NCBI RefSeq assembly: GCF_018687895.1
Contig: NZ_CP061307.1
Location: forward strand, 434,001 to 498,000
Length of the DNA stretch: 64,000 nt
From: Polynucleobacter sp. JS-JIR-II-50
Lineage (GTDB): Bacteria; Pseudomonadota; Gammaproteobacteria; Burkholderiales; Burkholderiaceae
Reading direction: 5' to 3'
In this document: piece after piece, positions 25,585-33,326 of the stretch
Numbering within the stretch: position 1 is the first letter of the stretch
Layout: the number at the start of each line of letters is the position of its first letter
Program-made: the position numbers and the translations under genes
Notes under the pieces: generated by a model
What the model was told of the DNA's origin: nothing
The model's database searches: none
Seen by the model: the letters and a program-made list of their open reading frames with translations, nothing else

Positions 25585-27306
25585 CTATTTTAATTTTAGG
25601 TAAATATCTTCAATCAATTTAGAAAAATGCACAGAAAAGAATTTAGGGTCTCCTAAGGGGCTGTTGGAAATCCGCTTTCTCATTGTCGTGCGCAAATGTG
25701 ATAGCTTGTCCAGATCATTGGATAGTCTTTTTGCTTGCTCTACAAACCCATCAATACTGTTTGTAACACATTCACCAAGATTAATTTCATGAAGGATGCT
25801 TGCTGATTGGTTGGATGCTGGGGTTATGCCGGTTCTGGTTATAACGGGAAGACCCATCCAAAGGGCCTCACAACTTGTAGTTGCTCCAGAAAATGGGTAT
25901 GTATCTAATGCTATATCTGCCTCATTATAAAAGTGGAACAGTGACTCATGATCGCAGTCCGCATAAAGCTCAACTCTTGAATTGGTAACCCCATAAGACA
26001 AAAACAATTCTCTAATATGATTTCTGAGTTGGTGATCACGTAAGGTTTTCCATCTTAATTGAATTCTAGAATGCGGTATTGCCATTAAAGTTTTTGACCA
26101 CATCTCTATACATTCATTATTAATTTTTGATGTACTGCTAAAGCTGCAAAATGTGATGCTACCGTTTGCAATAGCGGGCAGTGGATTAAGTTGCGGTACA
26201 TAAGGTGGGGGCGTATAGCAAAAACGTGAACAGGGTAATTTGTAGATGGCCTCTGAAAAAAAATCATCCGACACATTATGCAAATGCCATTCATCAAAGA
26301 TAACCCCATCCATTTGTAGTGCATGGGTTGATGCAAAGTAGCCTAAATAACTTAGCTGTATAGGTGCAATTCGTTGGTTAAAGATCGATATTCTGCTATT
26401 AGCTGTATGACCAGATAGATCAATTAAGACATCTATCTTATCGGACTGAATCTGATTAATTAAATCGCCATCCGTTAAACTTTCTACAAAAGAAAATCCT
26501 GAGACGATAGAAATAAGTTCATTTGTTAATTGATCTGTTTTATGGCCTGTATAGTAAATTGAAATTGAGTAATTTTTACTTAATTCCCGTAAGAGCCCAA
26601 GAGAAAACCATCCAACCGGATGTTGATTCATGTCTCCCGAAACAAAACCAATCTTTGGAAGACTATTTTTTGATTGAGATAATTTTTGAGGTCTGATTTT
26701 TTTAGAAATTTTCCTTATTCCTACTTTGGCAATCTGAATATATTTTCCAGGTTCAGCTTCGTAATTGGATAGCATTAATAAGTTCGAGATTGTGCTCTGA
26801 TCATAATTATTTATCACAATGCGATCGCCCAATATTTCCAGCGCTTCAGGTGTTTCCATTCGCTCACAAAGGCTGATTGCTAAGTTATTGGCATCACCAA
26901 TACTTAATTTCTCTCTGGCAAGATCAAGAAATAATGCTATGGCCTTGCTTGGTAAGCCTAGACCAATATAGGCTCCAGATAGAGGGGTTCTGGCACGATC
27001 TTCGCAGGGCCCTGGAATTAAGCCTTGCAGAATTTGAATAGATTCTAAAAAACGACCCTGAGCAAGATAAATGTTGCCTTTTTGTAGTTGAACTTCATCT
27101 TTGAAGCTTGATTCGATGTGCTCTATCTGCTTTACCACTACTAATGCCTCATCAAATTTTTGCAAACCCATTAGCGCCGATGAAAGCTCAAGATAAAGAA
27201 TGTAATTAGTCGGGTCGGCAGAAATAAGCTCCTGATATTGAGTGGCAGCTAAATAAAAGTTTTTTGCCCTTAATATATTGCGGGCGGACTGAATGTCAAT
27301 TTTCAT
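25585..27306 (-). CDS. SPINDLY/OGT-like TPR glycosyltransferase (GT41)
   Basis: A 573-residue protein. Residues 1 to about 180 form degenerate TPR helices (AATQYQELISADPTNYILYLELSSALMGL and others). From about 217 it is the bacterial GT41 catalytic region: PKIGFVSGDMNQHPVGWFS with the conserved His229, DVLIDLSGHTANSRISIFNQRIAPIQLSYLGYFAST, FCSFSSTSKIN with the lysine expected to bind nucleotide phosphate, and ADIALDTYPFSGATTSCEALWMGLPVIT. GT41 enzymes put GlcNAc or fucose on Ser/Thr of cytoplasmic protein acceptors. It lies 2 bases downstream of the radical-SAM gene on the same strand. Its base composition is clearly more AT-rich than that of flanking housekeeping genes. Confidence 0.88.
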   Translation of the reverse strand: MKIDIQSARNILRAKNFYLAATQYQELISADPTNYILYLELSSALMGLQKFDEALVVVKQIEHIESSFKDEVQLQKGNIYLAQGRFLESIQILQGLIPGPCEDRARTPLSGAYIGLGLPSKAIALFLDLAREKLSIGDANNLAISLCERMETPEALEILGDRIVINNYDQSTISNLLMLSNYEAEPGKYIQIAKVGIRKISKKIRPQKLSQSKNSLPKIGFVSGDMNQHPVGWFSLGLLRELSKNYSISIYYTGHKTDQLTNELISIVSGFSFVESLTDGDLINQIQSDKIDVLIDLSGHTANSRISIFNQRIAPIQLSYLGYFASTHALQMDGVIFDEWHLHNVSDDFFSEAIYKLPCSRFCYTPPPYVPQLNPLPAIANGSITFCSFSSTSKINNECIEMWSKTLMAIPHSRIQLRWKTLRDHQLRNHIRELFLSYGVTNSRVELYADCDHESLFHFYNEADIALDTYPFSGATTSCEALWMGLPVITRTGITPASNQSASILHEINLGECVTNSIDGFVEQAKRLSNDLDKLSHLRTTMRKRISNSPLGDPKFFSVHFSKLIEDIYLKLK

Positions 27307-27308
27307 AC

Positions 27309-28649
27309 CTAAACATCCTGAATGGTGAGGTGCAGATTATTTTCCATACAAGTAGAGCAAAAAGAATGCTTGTATTTCAAGCTCTCAATTTCAGAAGCGC
27401 TATTCTCTAAAAAATAGGTTTTCTTGCCAATTTCATCTGATAGATTTTTAGTGGTACCACAACACAGCGAAATCGACCCATCATAATTAATTGCAGTCAT
27501 ATTAAAGCGTAATTCGCAATCCATCGATCCCGATCTTCTCGATTTAATATTTTCAGCTATTGTTTTCGGGTGAAAGAAAAGCTGTTCTTCAATGTCTGAC
27601 TCAATTCCATTGATGCTCTTAAGTAAGGCATGAGCCTTTTCAATTGGCGCCATGATTGCATATGAAGGTCTATAGCCAAAACCGTAATGATTGGCAAGAG
27701 CTTTTATTTGATCCATCTCGTTAATAGTATTTTTATAAAGGTGATGCCCAATCCATATTTCAGTTGTAGATTGGTGGCTATCCCTTGCTTGTGCCAACTT
27801 CTCAAAATTCTGAATGACTGTTTGAATATCTCCACGGTCATGAGTTACCCCATATATCTCTTGCTGTAGGCTAGAAATAGATACCTTAAATCTATCGGGA
27901 TTAGCCTCTATCACTGCATCAATTCGATCTGAGATATTTAAATTACTCGAAATGAACGAAGTTAAGTTAGCCTTACGAATTTCTTTGATGAAATCTGGTA
28001 AATGTTGGTTAAGCAGGGGTTCACTCCAATTAAAAAGCCAAATATCTGGCTTATGAGCTGGATTTTCTTCGCATATTTTTTTGAGTATTTTGGAGAATAA
28101 TTCTGGCCCCATGATCCCCTTCGGCATTTCTTTTTGGTTGCCAATAGGGCAGGTTGGGCAACGTAAATTACATCCACCGACAACATCAACTGCATAAACA
28201 TATGAAGAGGATTCGATCGGATGATATCGCTCTAATGACTTCTTTTCCGTAGGGATGTAAATTATTTTTTCTAAATGGGCTGGGATCTCAATTTGTCTCT
28301 TGAGCTCACTTAAAGTTGGGAATGTTAGCTGATTAAGCTCAGCATATCTCAGCCATTTCTGAGCATGCTTTTTATATGTATTTGAAAGATGTATTTGTAT
28401 TACAAGCTCAACAGCTTTTTTTTGATCTATTTCGTTCGCTAAATCTTGCCGAAAAGAGTCTTTAACAAGTTGATCGCCTTGGAGATCAGCCCTTCGCAAT
28501 AAAAGTGTTCCTAGGTTAAATAAGGCGCCTGCTTGATTGGGGTTTATCTGTAGCGCTGCTCTATAGAGACTTTCGGCCTTTTCTGTTAAATTAAGTCGAT
28601 AGCACTCAGAGGCTTCTGAAAGTAGTTGGTTTAATGTTTGGGCGCTCAT
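27309..28649 (-). CDS. TPR-radical SAM/SPASM protein of unknown substrate
   Basis: A 446-residue protein. Residues 1-100 hold TPR-like helices (ASECYRLNLTEKAESLYRAALQINPNQAGALFNLGTLL). The radical SAM core starts at about 150, with the [4Fe-4S] cysteines C160, C164 and C167 in GGCNLRCPTCPIGN. NWSEPLL at 207-213 stands where SAM is bound (GGEP-like). The C-terminal SPASM-like region has C378, C396/C397, C431 and C434, enough for an auxiliary cluster. SPASM proteins usually modify peptides or sugars. The gene is the first of a two-gene operon with the GT41 gene, and starts only 23 bases from the divergent barrel-protein gene. Function is not known; modification of the neighbouring protein or of a glycan are both possible. 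Confidence 0.82.
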   Translation of the reverse strand: MSAQTLNQLLSEASECYRLNLTEKAESLYRAALQINPNQAGALFNLGTLLLRRADLQGDQLVKDSFRQDLANEIDQKKAVELVIQIHLSNTYKKHAQKWLRYAELNQLTFPTLSELKRQIEIPAHLEKIIYIPTEKKSLERYHPIESSSYVYAVDVVGGCNLRCPTCPIGNQKEMPKGIMGPELFSKILKKICEENPAHKPDIWLFNWSEPLLNQHLPDFIKEIRKANLTSFISSNLNISDRIDAVIEANPDRFKVSISSLQQEIYGVTHDRGDIQTVIQNFEKLAQARDSHQSTTEIWIGHHLYKNTINEMDQIKALANHYGFGYRPSYAIMAPIEKAHALLKSINGIESDIEEQLFFHPKTIAENIKSRRSGSMDCELRFNMTAINYDGSISLCCGTTKNLSDEIGKKTYFLENSASEIESLKYKHSFCSTCMENNLHLTIQDV

Positions 28650-28672
28650 TCTATTAATTTACTGCTAACCCT

Positions 28673-30127
28673 ATGAAATCGTCTAAATCTTCCTCGCTCA
28701 GCCTCTTTCTTGTTGCAATGTCTGCCTCAAGTGGAGCCATGGCTGCTTTATCCTGCGGCGTCGGTACTTATAGCTCCACTGGTCTAGATAGCGCCCCCGG
28801 TGGCTGTATTGATGCATCTCCTGGGTCCTATGTAAATTTTACTGGATCAACTGCCGCCACCTTGGCTGCGCCCGGTTTCTATCAGCCGAATCCTGGACAG
28901 TCTTCCGCTCTAGTGGCGAGTCCTGGTTATTACGTTCCAATACAGGGGGCTACAGCCGCCCTTCCGGCGCCCATCGGCTCCTATGTGGCTAATTCTGGAT
29001 CTTCTTCAGCCACTCCAGCTCCTGCCGGATACTTTGTTGCCAATACAGGTGCAACATCTGCTACGCCAGCGCTACCGGGAACTTATGTAGCATCCACTGG
29101 TCAAGCATCAGCAACGCAGGTTTCACCAGGTTTCTACACATATGCTCCTGGCGCCTCGAGTCAGGTACCTGCAGGCCTGATGGCGGGCCCGCTGAACTCA
29201 ACCATTCGGGCTAACGAAGCGAGTATTCGAGATGCGACTTCGATGATTGATGCTGAAGGTGATGCAACTATCAAGTCCTCTTTCTACTACCAGGGTGGTT
29301 CGGTAGATCAACTCGGGCAATCCTCAGGGGCTAGACAAAATATTTCTTTTTGGGGATTAAATCTCTCGGGTAATATTTTTGGTAGCAAGGATGAGCCTGC
29401 TGGAGTTTTGGCGAATGTGACGTCAGCTAATTATTCAGCTGGTTCAGATGGAAGTGGTAACGGCCTTGGTTTGAGTATTGGGCTGTTTAAAAAGCTACAG
29501 ATCGAAACAGCCAAATTTGTTGGCACATTGCTCTTTGGTAACTATAACTACAACAGCACTCGACAGAATCTTAGTCAGGGTACCGTTTCTGGCACATCTT
29601 CAAACATCCAATCTGCTACCGGAAATACTAACGTCAATACCTATGGAGTTAATGTCATGGGATCACTTCCGTTAGCGGCCGCCTTACCAAATCTTGATGG
29701 TTTTTTAAATGTTGCAGTGACTAACTATGCCTACAAAGGTATGAATGAGTCTGTAAGTGGTTCAGGCAGTAATCCAAGTGCTGGACTCAATACATCATCG
29801 ATGAATTATGTTTCCATACCTACTACACTTGGTTTGAGATACTCGCTCATGGATTCATCTAATAAGGTCAGTCTTGGGGCAATATCCGTAGGCTATAAGT
29901 ATGACTTTGGAAAATCTACAACTATGAATATGTCAACTCAATCAAGTCCGAGCTACCAGTTCGGATTGCCGATAGCCTTGACCAACGCACGTGCTACCGT
30001 GATTGAAATTTCCTCCGCTAATTATGAGTTGCAAAAAGATTTAAGCTTATCGGCAGCAATTTCTACAGAGTTTTCTAGCGCTTATTCGTTTTATCAGGGC
30101 AGCTTAAGACTTCGCAAATCGTTCTAA
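28673..30127 (+). CDS. Exported beta-barrel protein with seven 17-residue Ser/Thr-rich repeats
   Basis: A 484-residue protein not recognised as a named family. A Sec signal peptide of about 24 residues ends SSGAMA. Residues 28-49 contain Cys28 and Cys44 in a related, non-standard unit. Residues 50-168 are seven exact-length 17-residue repeats, for example AGYFVANTGATSATPAL. Gly2 and Gly9 are invariant, position 4 is Tyr/Phe and positions 11-12 are Ser/Thr/Ala. They resemble cysteine-free GCC2/GCC3-type repeats. From about 200 to the end, alternating Gly/Asn/Ser-rich strands finish in SLRLRKSF, whose terminal Phe is typical of an outer-membrane barrel. So it is probably an outer-membrane protein displaying a repeat stalk. 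No strong RBS is seen before the ATG. Confidence 0.8.
   Translation: MKSSKSSSLSLFLVAMSASSGAMAALSCGVGTYSSTGLDSAPGGCIDASPGSYVNFTGSTAATLAAPGFYQPNPGQSSALVASPGYYVPIQGATAALPAPIGSYVANSGSSSATPAPAGYFVANTGATSATPALPGTYVASTGQASATQVSPGFYTYAPGASSQVPAGLMAGPLNSTIRANEASIRDATSMIDAEGDATIKSSFYYQGGSVDQLGQSSGARQNISFWGLNLSGNIFGSKDEPAGVLANVTSANYSAGSDGSGNGLGLSIGLFKKLQIETAKFVGTLLFGNYNYNSTRQNLSQGTVSGTSSNIQSATGNTNVNTYGVNVMGSLPLAAALPNLDGFLNVAVTNYAYKGMNESVSGSGSNPSAGLNTSSMNYVSIPTTLGLRYSLMDSSNKVSLGAISVGYKYDFGKSTTMNMSTQSSPSYQFGLPIALTNARATVIEISSANYELQKDLSLSAAISTEFSSAYSFYQGSLRLRKSF
28820..29176 (+). repeat. Seven tandem 51-base coding repeats
   Basis: 357 bases encoding seven 17-residue units, in register and without insertions, beginning at residues 50, 67, 84, 101, 118, 135 and 152 of the barrel protein. 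The protein pattern is P-G-x-Y-x4-G-x-[ST]-[SA]-A-x-x-A-x. DNA copies have diverged at many codon positions, so the array is old rather than newly amplified. Confidence 0.9.
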
Positions 30128-30199
30128 TGGGAAGGTATCTTAGCGAGCTTTGATCGGCTGAATTAATGTGTCTAGGATCAAAGACTGGTTTTGTAATAA

Positions 30200-30631
30200 T
30201 TAGGCCAACTTTTTCAAAGCCTCCAGATACCTCTCTGGATTAAGTGGCTGCCCTTCACGCTGCGCTTCCCACATCACTTGCCCTAGGCATTCCATCATCA
30301 CGTGTTGTGCTTCATGCATTGAGCCTAACTTCAGAGAGAGCTTATCTGCGATCTCTTTAATGCCGGGCGGCTGATTGATTGAGATCTGCTCGCTAATGGA
30401 GAGATGCATTGATAGATGCAGGAATGGATTCGTTTCTCCCCGCTCTGGTGTGTAGTCCTGAGCTAGAGCGCCCTCTGGATCTTTGAGTAAGTCGTGGTAT
30501 TCGGGATGCTCAACCATCCAATCACTGGCCAACGTCTCCATTGGATCGAGAATATGATTCTCGGTCTTCTTTTTCCAGGCGTCACAGAAAAAGCGCCGCA
30601 CTTCTTCACGGGTTGGATTAAATATCGCCAC
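30200..30631 (-). CDS. DUF1841 family protein
   Basis: A 143-residue protein beginning MAIFNPTREEVRRFFCDAWKKK, the start typical of DUF1841, with the conserved ETNPFLHLSMHLSISEQISINQPPGI segment and HEAQHVMMECLGQVMWEAQREG near the C-terminus. Its function is unknown; the conserved His-rich helices could be structural or metal-binding, which cannot be settled here. It overlaps nth by 14 bases and is the last gene of the rnfB-like/nth/DUF1841 operon, an arrangement also known in other betaproteobacteria. Confidence 0.88.
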   Translation of the reverse strand: MAIFNPTREEVRRFFCDAWKKKTENHILDPMETLASDWMVEHPEYHDLLKDPEGALAQDYTPERGETNPFLHLSMHLSISEQISINQPPGIKEIADKLSLKLGSMHEAQHVMMECLGQVMWEAQREGQPLNPERYLEALKKLA

Positions 30632-31277
30632 GAACTTTTCCTTTGCTAGTTTTTTGTTTAAAGCCGCATAGTGGCTCTACTATGCATTGCGCACAATCTG
30701 GGTTGCGCGCCTTGCAGGTATATCGACCATGCAGAATAAGCCAGTGATGGGCATCTAGCAGATATTCTTTTGGCACGCGCTTGAGTAATTGCTCTTCCAC
30801 TTTCACTACATCTTTGCCGGGTGCTAGGCCAGTCCGATTGGAGACTCTAAAGATGTGAGTATCAACAGCCATGGCGATTTGTCCAAAGGCAGTATTCAGA
30901 ATGACGTTGGCTGTTTTTCTGCCTACGCCGGGTAGAGCTTCTAATTCTTCGCGAGTCTGCGGCACTTCTCCGCCATGCTTCTCAAGCAGAAGCCGACATG
31001 TTTCCTGTATATGCTTGCCTTTGGAATTAAATAAGCCAATATGCTGAATATAGGGTCTCACACCTTCCTCACCAAGGTCTAATAGGGCTTGCGGGGTATT
31101 GGCAACTTTATAGAGTTTGCGTGTTCCCTTATTAACTGAGACATCGGTTGCTTGTGCTGATAGCAATACTGCAATTAATAACTCAAATGGGGAGCTATAT
31201 TCCAGCTCAGTTTCTGGCTTGGGATTATTGGCTTTGAGCTGCTCAAAAAAAGCACGACGCTTTTCTAGATTCATCAT
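30618..31277 (-). CDS. nth: Endonuclease III (Nth)
   Basis: A 219-residue DNA glycosylase/AP lyase for oxidised pyrimidines. The helix-hairpin-helix LPGVGRKTANVILN contains the catalytic lysine, AVDTHIFRVSNR the catalytic aspartate, and the C-terminal [4Fe-4S] loop is CKARNPDCAQCIVEPLC. Length is close to that of E. coli (211). It overlaps the rnfB-like gene upstream by four bases. The rnf/nth linkage is also seen in E. coli (rsx-nth). Confidence 0.96.
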   Translation of the reverse strand: MMNLEKRRAFFEQLKANNPKPETELEYSSPFELLIAVLLSAQATDVSVNKGTRKLYKVANTPQALLDLGEEGVRPYIQHIGLFNSKGKHIQETCRLLLEKHGGEVPQTREELEALPGVGRKTANVILNTAFGQIAMAVDTHIFRVSNRTGLAPGKDVVKVEEQLLKRVPKEYLLDAHHWLILHGRYTCKARNPDCAQCIVEPLCGFKQKTSKGKVRGDI

Positions 31278-31978
31278 TTCTTTTGCTGGGCTCGTGCAAT
31301 GGCTGCTGCAATGATGGCGCGTTTGCGCTCTTGTTCTTGAAGTTCATCTGCAGAAGATGGGCTTTCAGCATTGACCGCAGCTAATTTAGTTGCAGCCTTT
31401 TTGGCTAAGCGATCATCATTATCTTTTTGCTCTCTATCGAGTCGTTTTTCACGATCGTGATAACGTTGGCGGGAGATGTCTGCCAAGTCTTGAGACCAGG
31501 CATCCCAGCCAGTTTTATTTTCAGTGACATCAATCATGCTGATGCAATCTACTGGGCATGGCGGAATACATAGGTCACAACCAGTGCACCACTTAGTCAG
31601 AACCACATGCATTTGTTTAGAGGCGCCAACAATTGCATCGACAGGACATGCCTGAATGCAGAGTGTGCAGCCAATACATTTCTGTGGATCAATAAACGCT
31701 ACTGGCCTGGGGCGTTCTACGCCACACTCTGGATCGATAGTGGGATGAAGCTCAAAGGCATCTTGGGGGTAGATGGGTATCAAAGCCTTACTTAGGCGCT
31801 CAATACCCTCAACCCCACCAGGTGGGCAGCGATTTGGTAGCGCATCACCAGAGGCCATTGCCTCTGCGTATCCACGGCAATCTGGATAGCCGCATTTAGT
31901 GCATTGGGTTTGCGGAAGAATATCCTCAAGTTGATCAATGAGGTTATTTGCTAGGCTCATGGAAATTGCTTTTCGCAT
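31274..31978 (-). CDS. RnfB/RsxB-like ferredoxin subunit without the rest of an Rnf complex
   Basis: A 234-residue iron-sulfur protein. It has the Rnf-type four-cysteine motif (CTKCGYPDCRGYAEAM, then NRCPPGG) and two bacterial ferredoxin motifs, CIGCTLCIQACPVDAI and CTGCDLCIPPCPVDCI, each able to hold a [4Fe-4S] cluster. The E. coli RsxB N-terminal membrane anchor is missing. No rnfA, C, D, G or E is adjacent. It may act as a soluble electron carrier, for example for Nth or SoxR cluster upkeep. The start is either ATG 31978 or ATG 31960, six codons later, which gives a more typical N-terminus. Confidence 0.85.
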   Translation of the reverse strand: MRKAISMSLANNLIDQLEDILPQTQCTKCGYPDCRGYAEAMASGDALPNRCPPGGVEGIERLSKALIPIYPQDAFELHPTIDPECGVERPRPVAFIDPQKCIGCTLCIQACPVDAIVGASKQMHVVLTKWCTGCDLCIPPCPVDCISMIDVTENKTGWDAWSQDLADISRQRYHDREKRLDREQKDNDDRLAKKAATKLAAVNAESPSSADELQEQERKRAIIAAAIARAQQKK

Positions 31979-31986
31979 TCTTCTTA

Positions 31987-32016
31987 AAATTAAAGGCCCC
32001 GAAGAGCCCTTAATTT
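31987..32016 (-). terminator. Rho-independent terminator of phaZ
   Basis: Read on the minus strand, AAATTAAGGGC (32016-32006) pairs with GCCTTTAATTT (31997-31987) with one mismatch around a TCTTCGGG loop, and the 3' arm is T-rich. The upstream arm overlaps the phaZ stop codon. It separates phaZ from the rnfB-like gene. Confidence 0.7.
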
Positions 32017-33295
32017 ATGCAGACTTGGTAGTCCGTGTAGCAGTTTTCTTCGTATTCTGGTGCTCACGAATGAACGTCTTAATCTTTGGATAAACTTTCT
32101 CACGCCAACGACGACCAGCGAAAATGCCGTAGTGACCAGCACCCGCAACTTCGTAGTGGTCTTTATTACCTTTTGGAATGCCAGAGCATAGACCATGTGC
32201 TGAGCGTGTTTGACCGCTTCCAGAGATGTCGTCAAGCTCACCTTCAATGGTGAGTAGAGCAGTCTTTTTAATATCTTGCGGCTTCACGAGTTCGCCGGCA
32301 ACTTCCCAGGTGCCGTTTGGCAGTGAGTAGTCTTGGAAAACAGTCTTGATGGTGTCTAAATAGAACTTAGAGTCCAAATCCAATACCGCGTTGTACTCGT
32401 CGTAAAAGCGAATATGTGATTCAGCATCTTGTTCGTCGCCACGAACTAAGTTTTGGAAGTAATCCCAATGAGATTGCAAGTGGTTCTGTGGGTTCATGGC
32501 GATAAAGCCAGTGTGTTGTAAGAAGCCTGGGTAAACTTTACGGCCAGCGCCTGGATAGTTAGGCGGAACGCTATAAATTACATGGCTCTCGAACCACTCG
32601 AATGATTTTTGATCTGCAAGGTTATTTACTGCAGTCGGTGACTTGCGTGCATCAATTGGGCCGCCCATCATGATCATAGAGGCTGGCGTTGCTTCGCCGG
32701 CAGAGGCCATTAATGAGATTGCGCCCAAAGTTGGAACGGTAGGTTGGCAAACAGAGATCACATGTAAATCTTTAGCGCCAATAGTGCGAATGAATTCTTG
32801 TACGTAATGAACATAGTCATCAAGACCAAATTCACCATCTTCTACCGGTACTAAACGAGCATCGATCCAATCGGTGATGTAAACCTTATGGTCTTGCAAG
32901 AGGGTACGTACTGTGTCACGTAGTAAGGTGGAGTGGTGTCCAGATAATGGAGCCACCACTAATACTGTTGGATCTTCTTTGAGTTTCTTGATGACCTCAA
33001 CATCATCGGAAAAGCGCTTAAAGCGGACTAAGTTACAAAATGGCTTTGCAACTGCAGTTCTTTCATGAATGGCAACTTCTTTGCCATGCGCCGTGACTGA
33101 GCGAATACCAAACTCTGGCTTCTTGTAGTTCTTACCTAAGCGATAGAGGAGTTCATAACTAGCAGCCAATCGATCCGATCCCGGAACCTTGGAGGCGGGA
33201 TTTGAGGCATTGATAAAAGCTTCTGAAGCAGCGCGTGCCCAAGAACTAACTGGTTGAAGTAAGGCTTTTTGAAACTCATGTAACTGATATAGCAT
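32015..33295 (-). CDS. phaZ: Intracellular polyhydroxyalkanoate depolymerase PhaZ
   Basis: A 426-residue intracellular PHB depolymerase (PhaZ1-like), which mobilises storage polyester. The alpha/beta-hydrolase nucleophile elbow is SVCQP with Cys183, the same residue number as in the Ralstonia/Cupriavidus PhaZ1 (a cysteine replaces the usual serine). MLYQLHEFQKALLQPVSSWA is the family start, and GELDDISGSGQT and GAGHYGIFAGRRWREKVYP hold the Asp and His of the triad. It implies that the cell stores PHA, although phaC is not in the window. A rho-independent terminator overlaps its stop. Confidence 0.95.
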   Translation of the reverse strand: MLYQLHEFQKALLQPVSSWARAASEAFINASNPASKVPGSDRLAASYELLYRLGKNYKKPEFGIRSVTAHGKEVAIHERTAVAKPFCNLVRFKRFSDDVEVIKKLKEDPTVLVVAPLSGHHSTLLRDTVRTLLQDHKVYITDWIDARLVPVEDGEFGLDDYVHYVQEFIRTIGAKDLHVISVCQPTVPTLGAISLMASAGEATPASMIMMGGPIDARKSPTAVNNLADQKSFEWFESHVIYSVPPNYPGAGRKVYPGFLQHTGFIAMNPQNHLQSHWDYFQNLVRGDEQDAESHIRFYDEYNAVLDLDSKFYLDTIKTVFQDYSLPNGTWEVAGELVKPQDIKKTALLTIEGELDDISGSGQTRSAHGLCSGIPKGNKDHYEVAGAGHYGIFAGRRWREKVYPKIKTFIREHQNTKKTATRTTKSA

Positions 33296-33326
33296 GGTAC
33301 CTCCGGTAATTCAGTGTATCCGCTTA

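Noticed and set aside
28820..29176. Regular repeats considered as a CRISPR array
   Set aside because: The units are in-frame 51-base coding repeats without spacers, giving a consistent 17-residue protein pattern.
30148..30183. CTTTGATC-N20-GATCAAAG as terminator between the barrel gene and DUF1841
   Set aside because: The loop is 20 bases long and there is no proper T-tract, so I do not list it as a feature.
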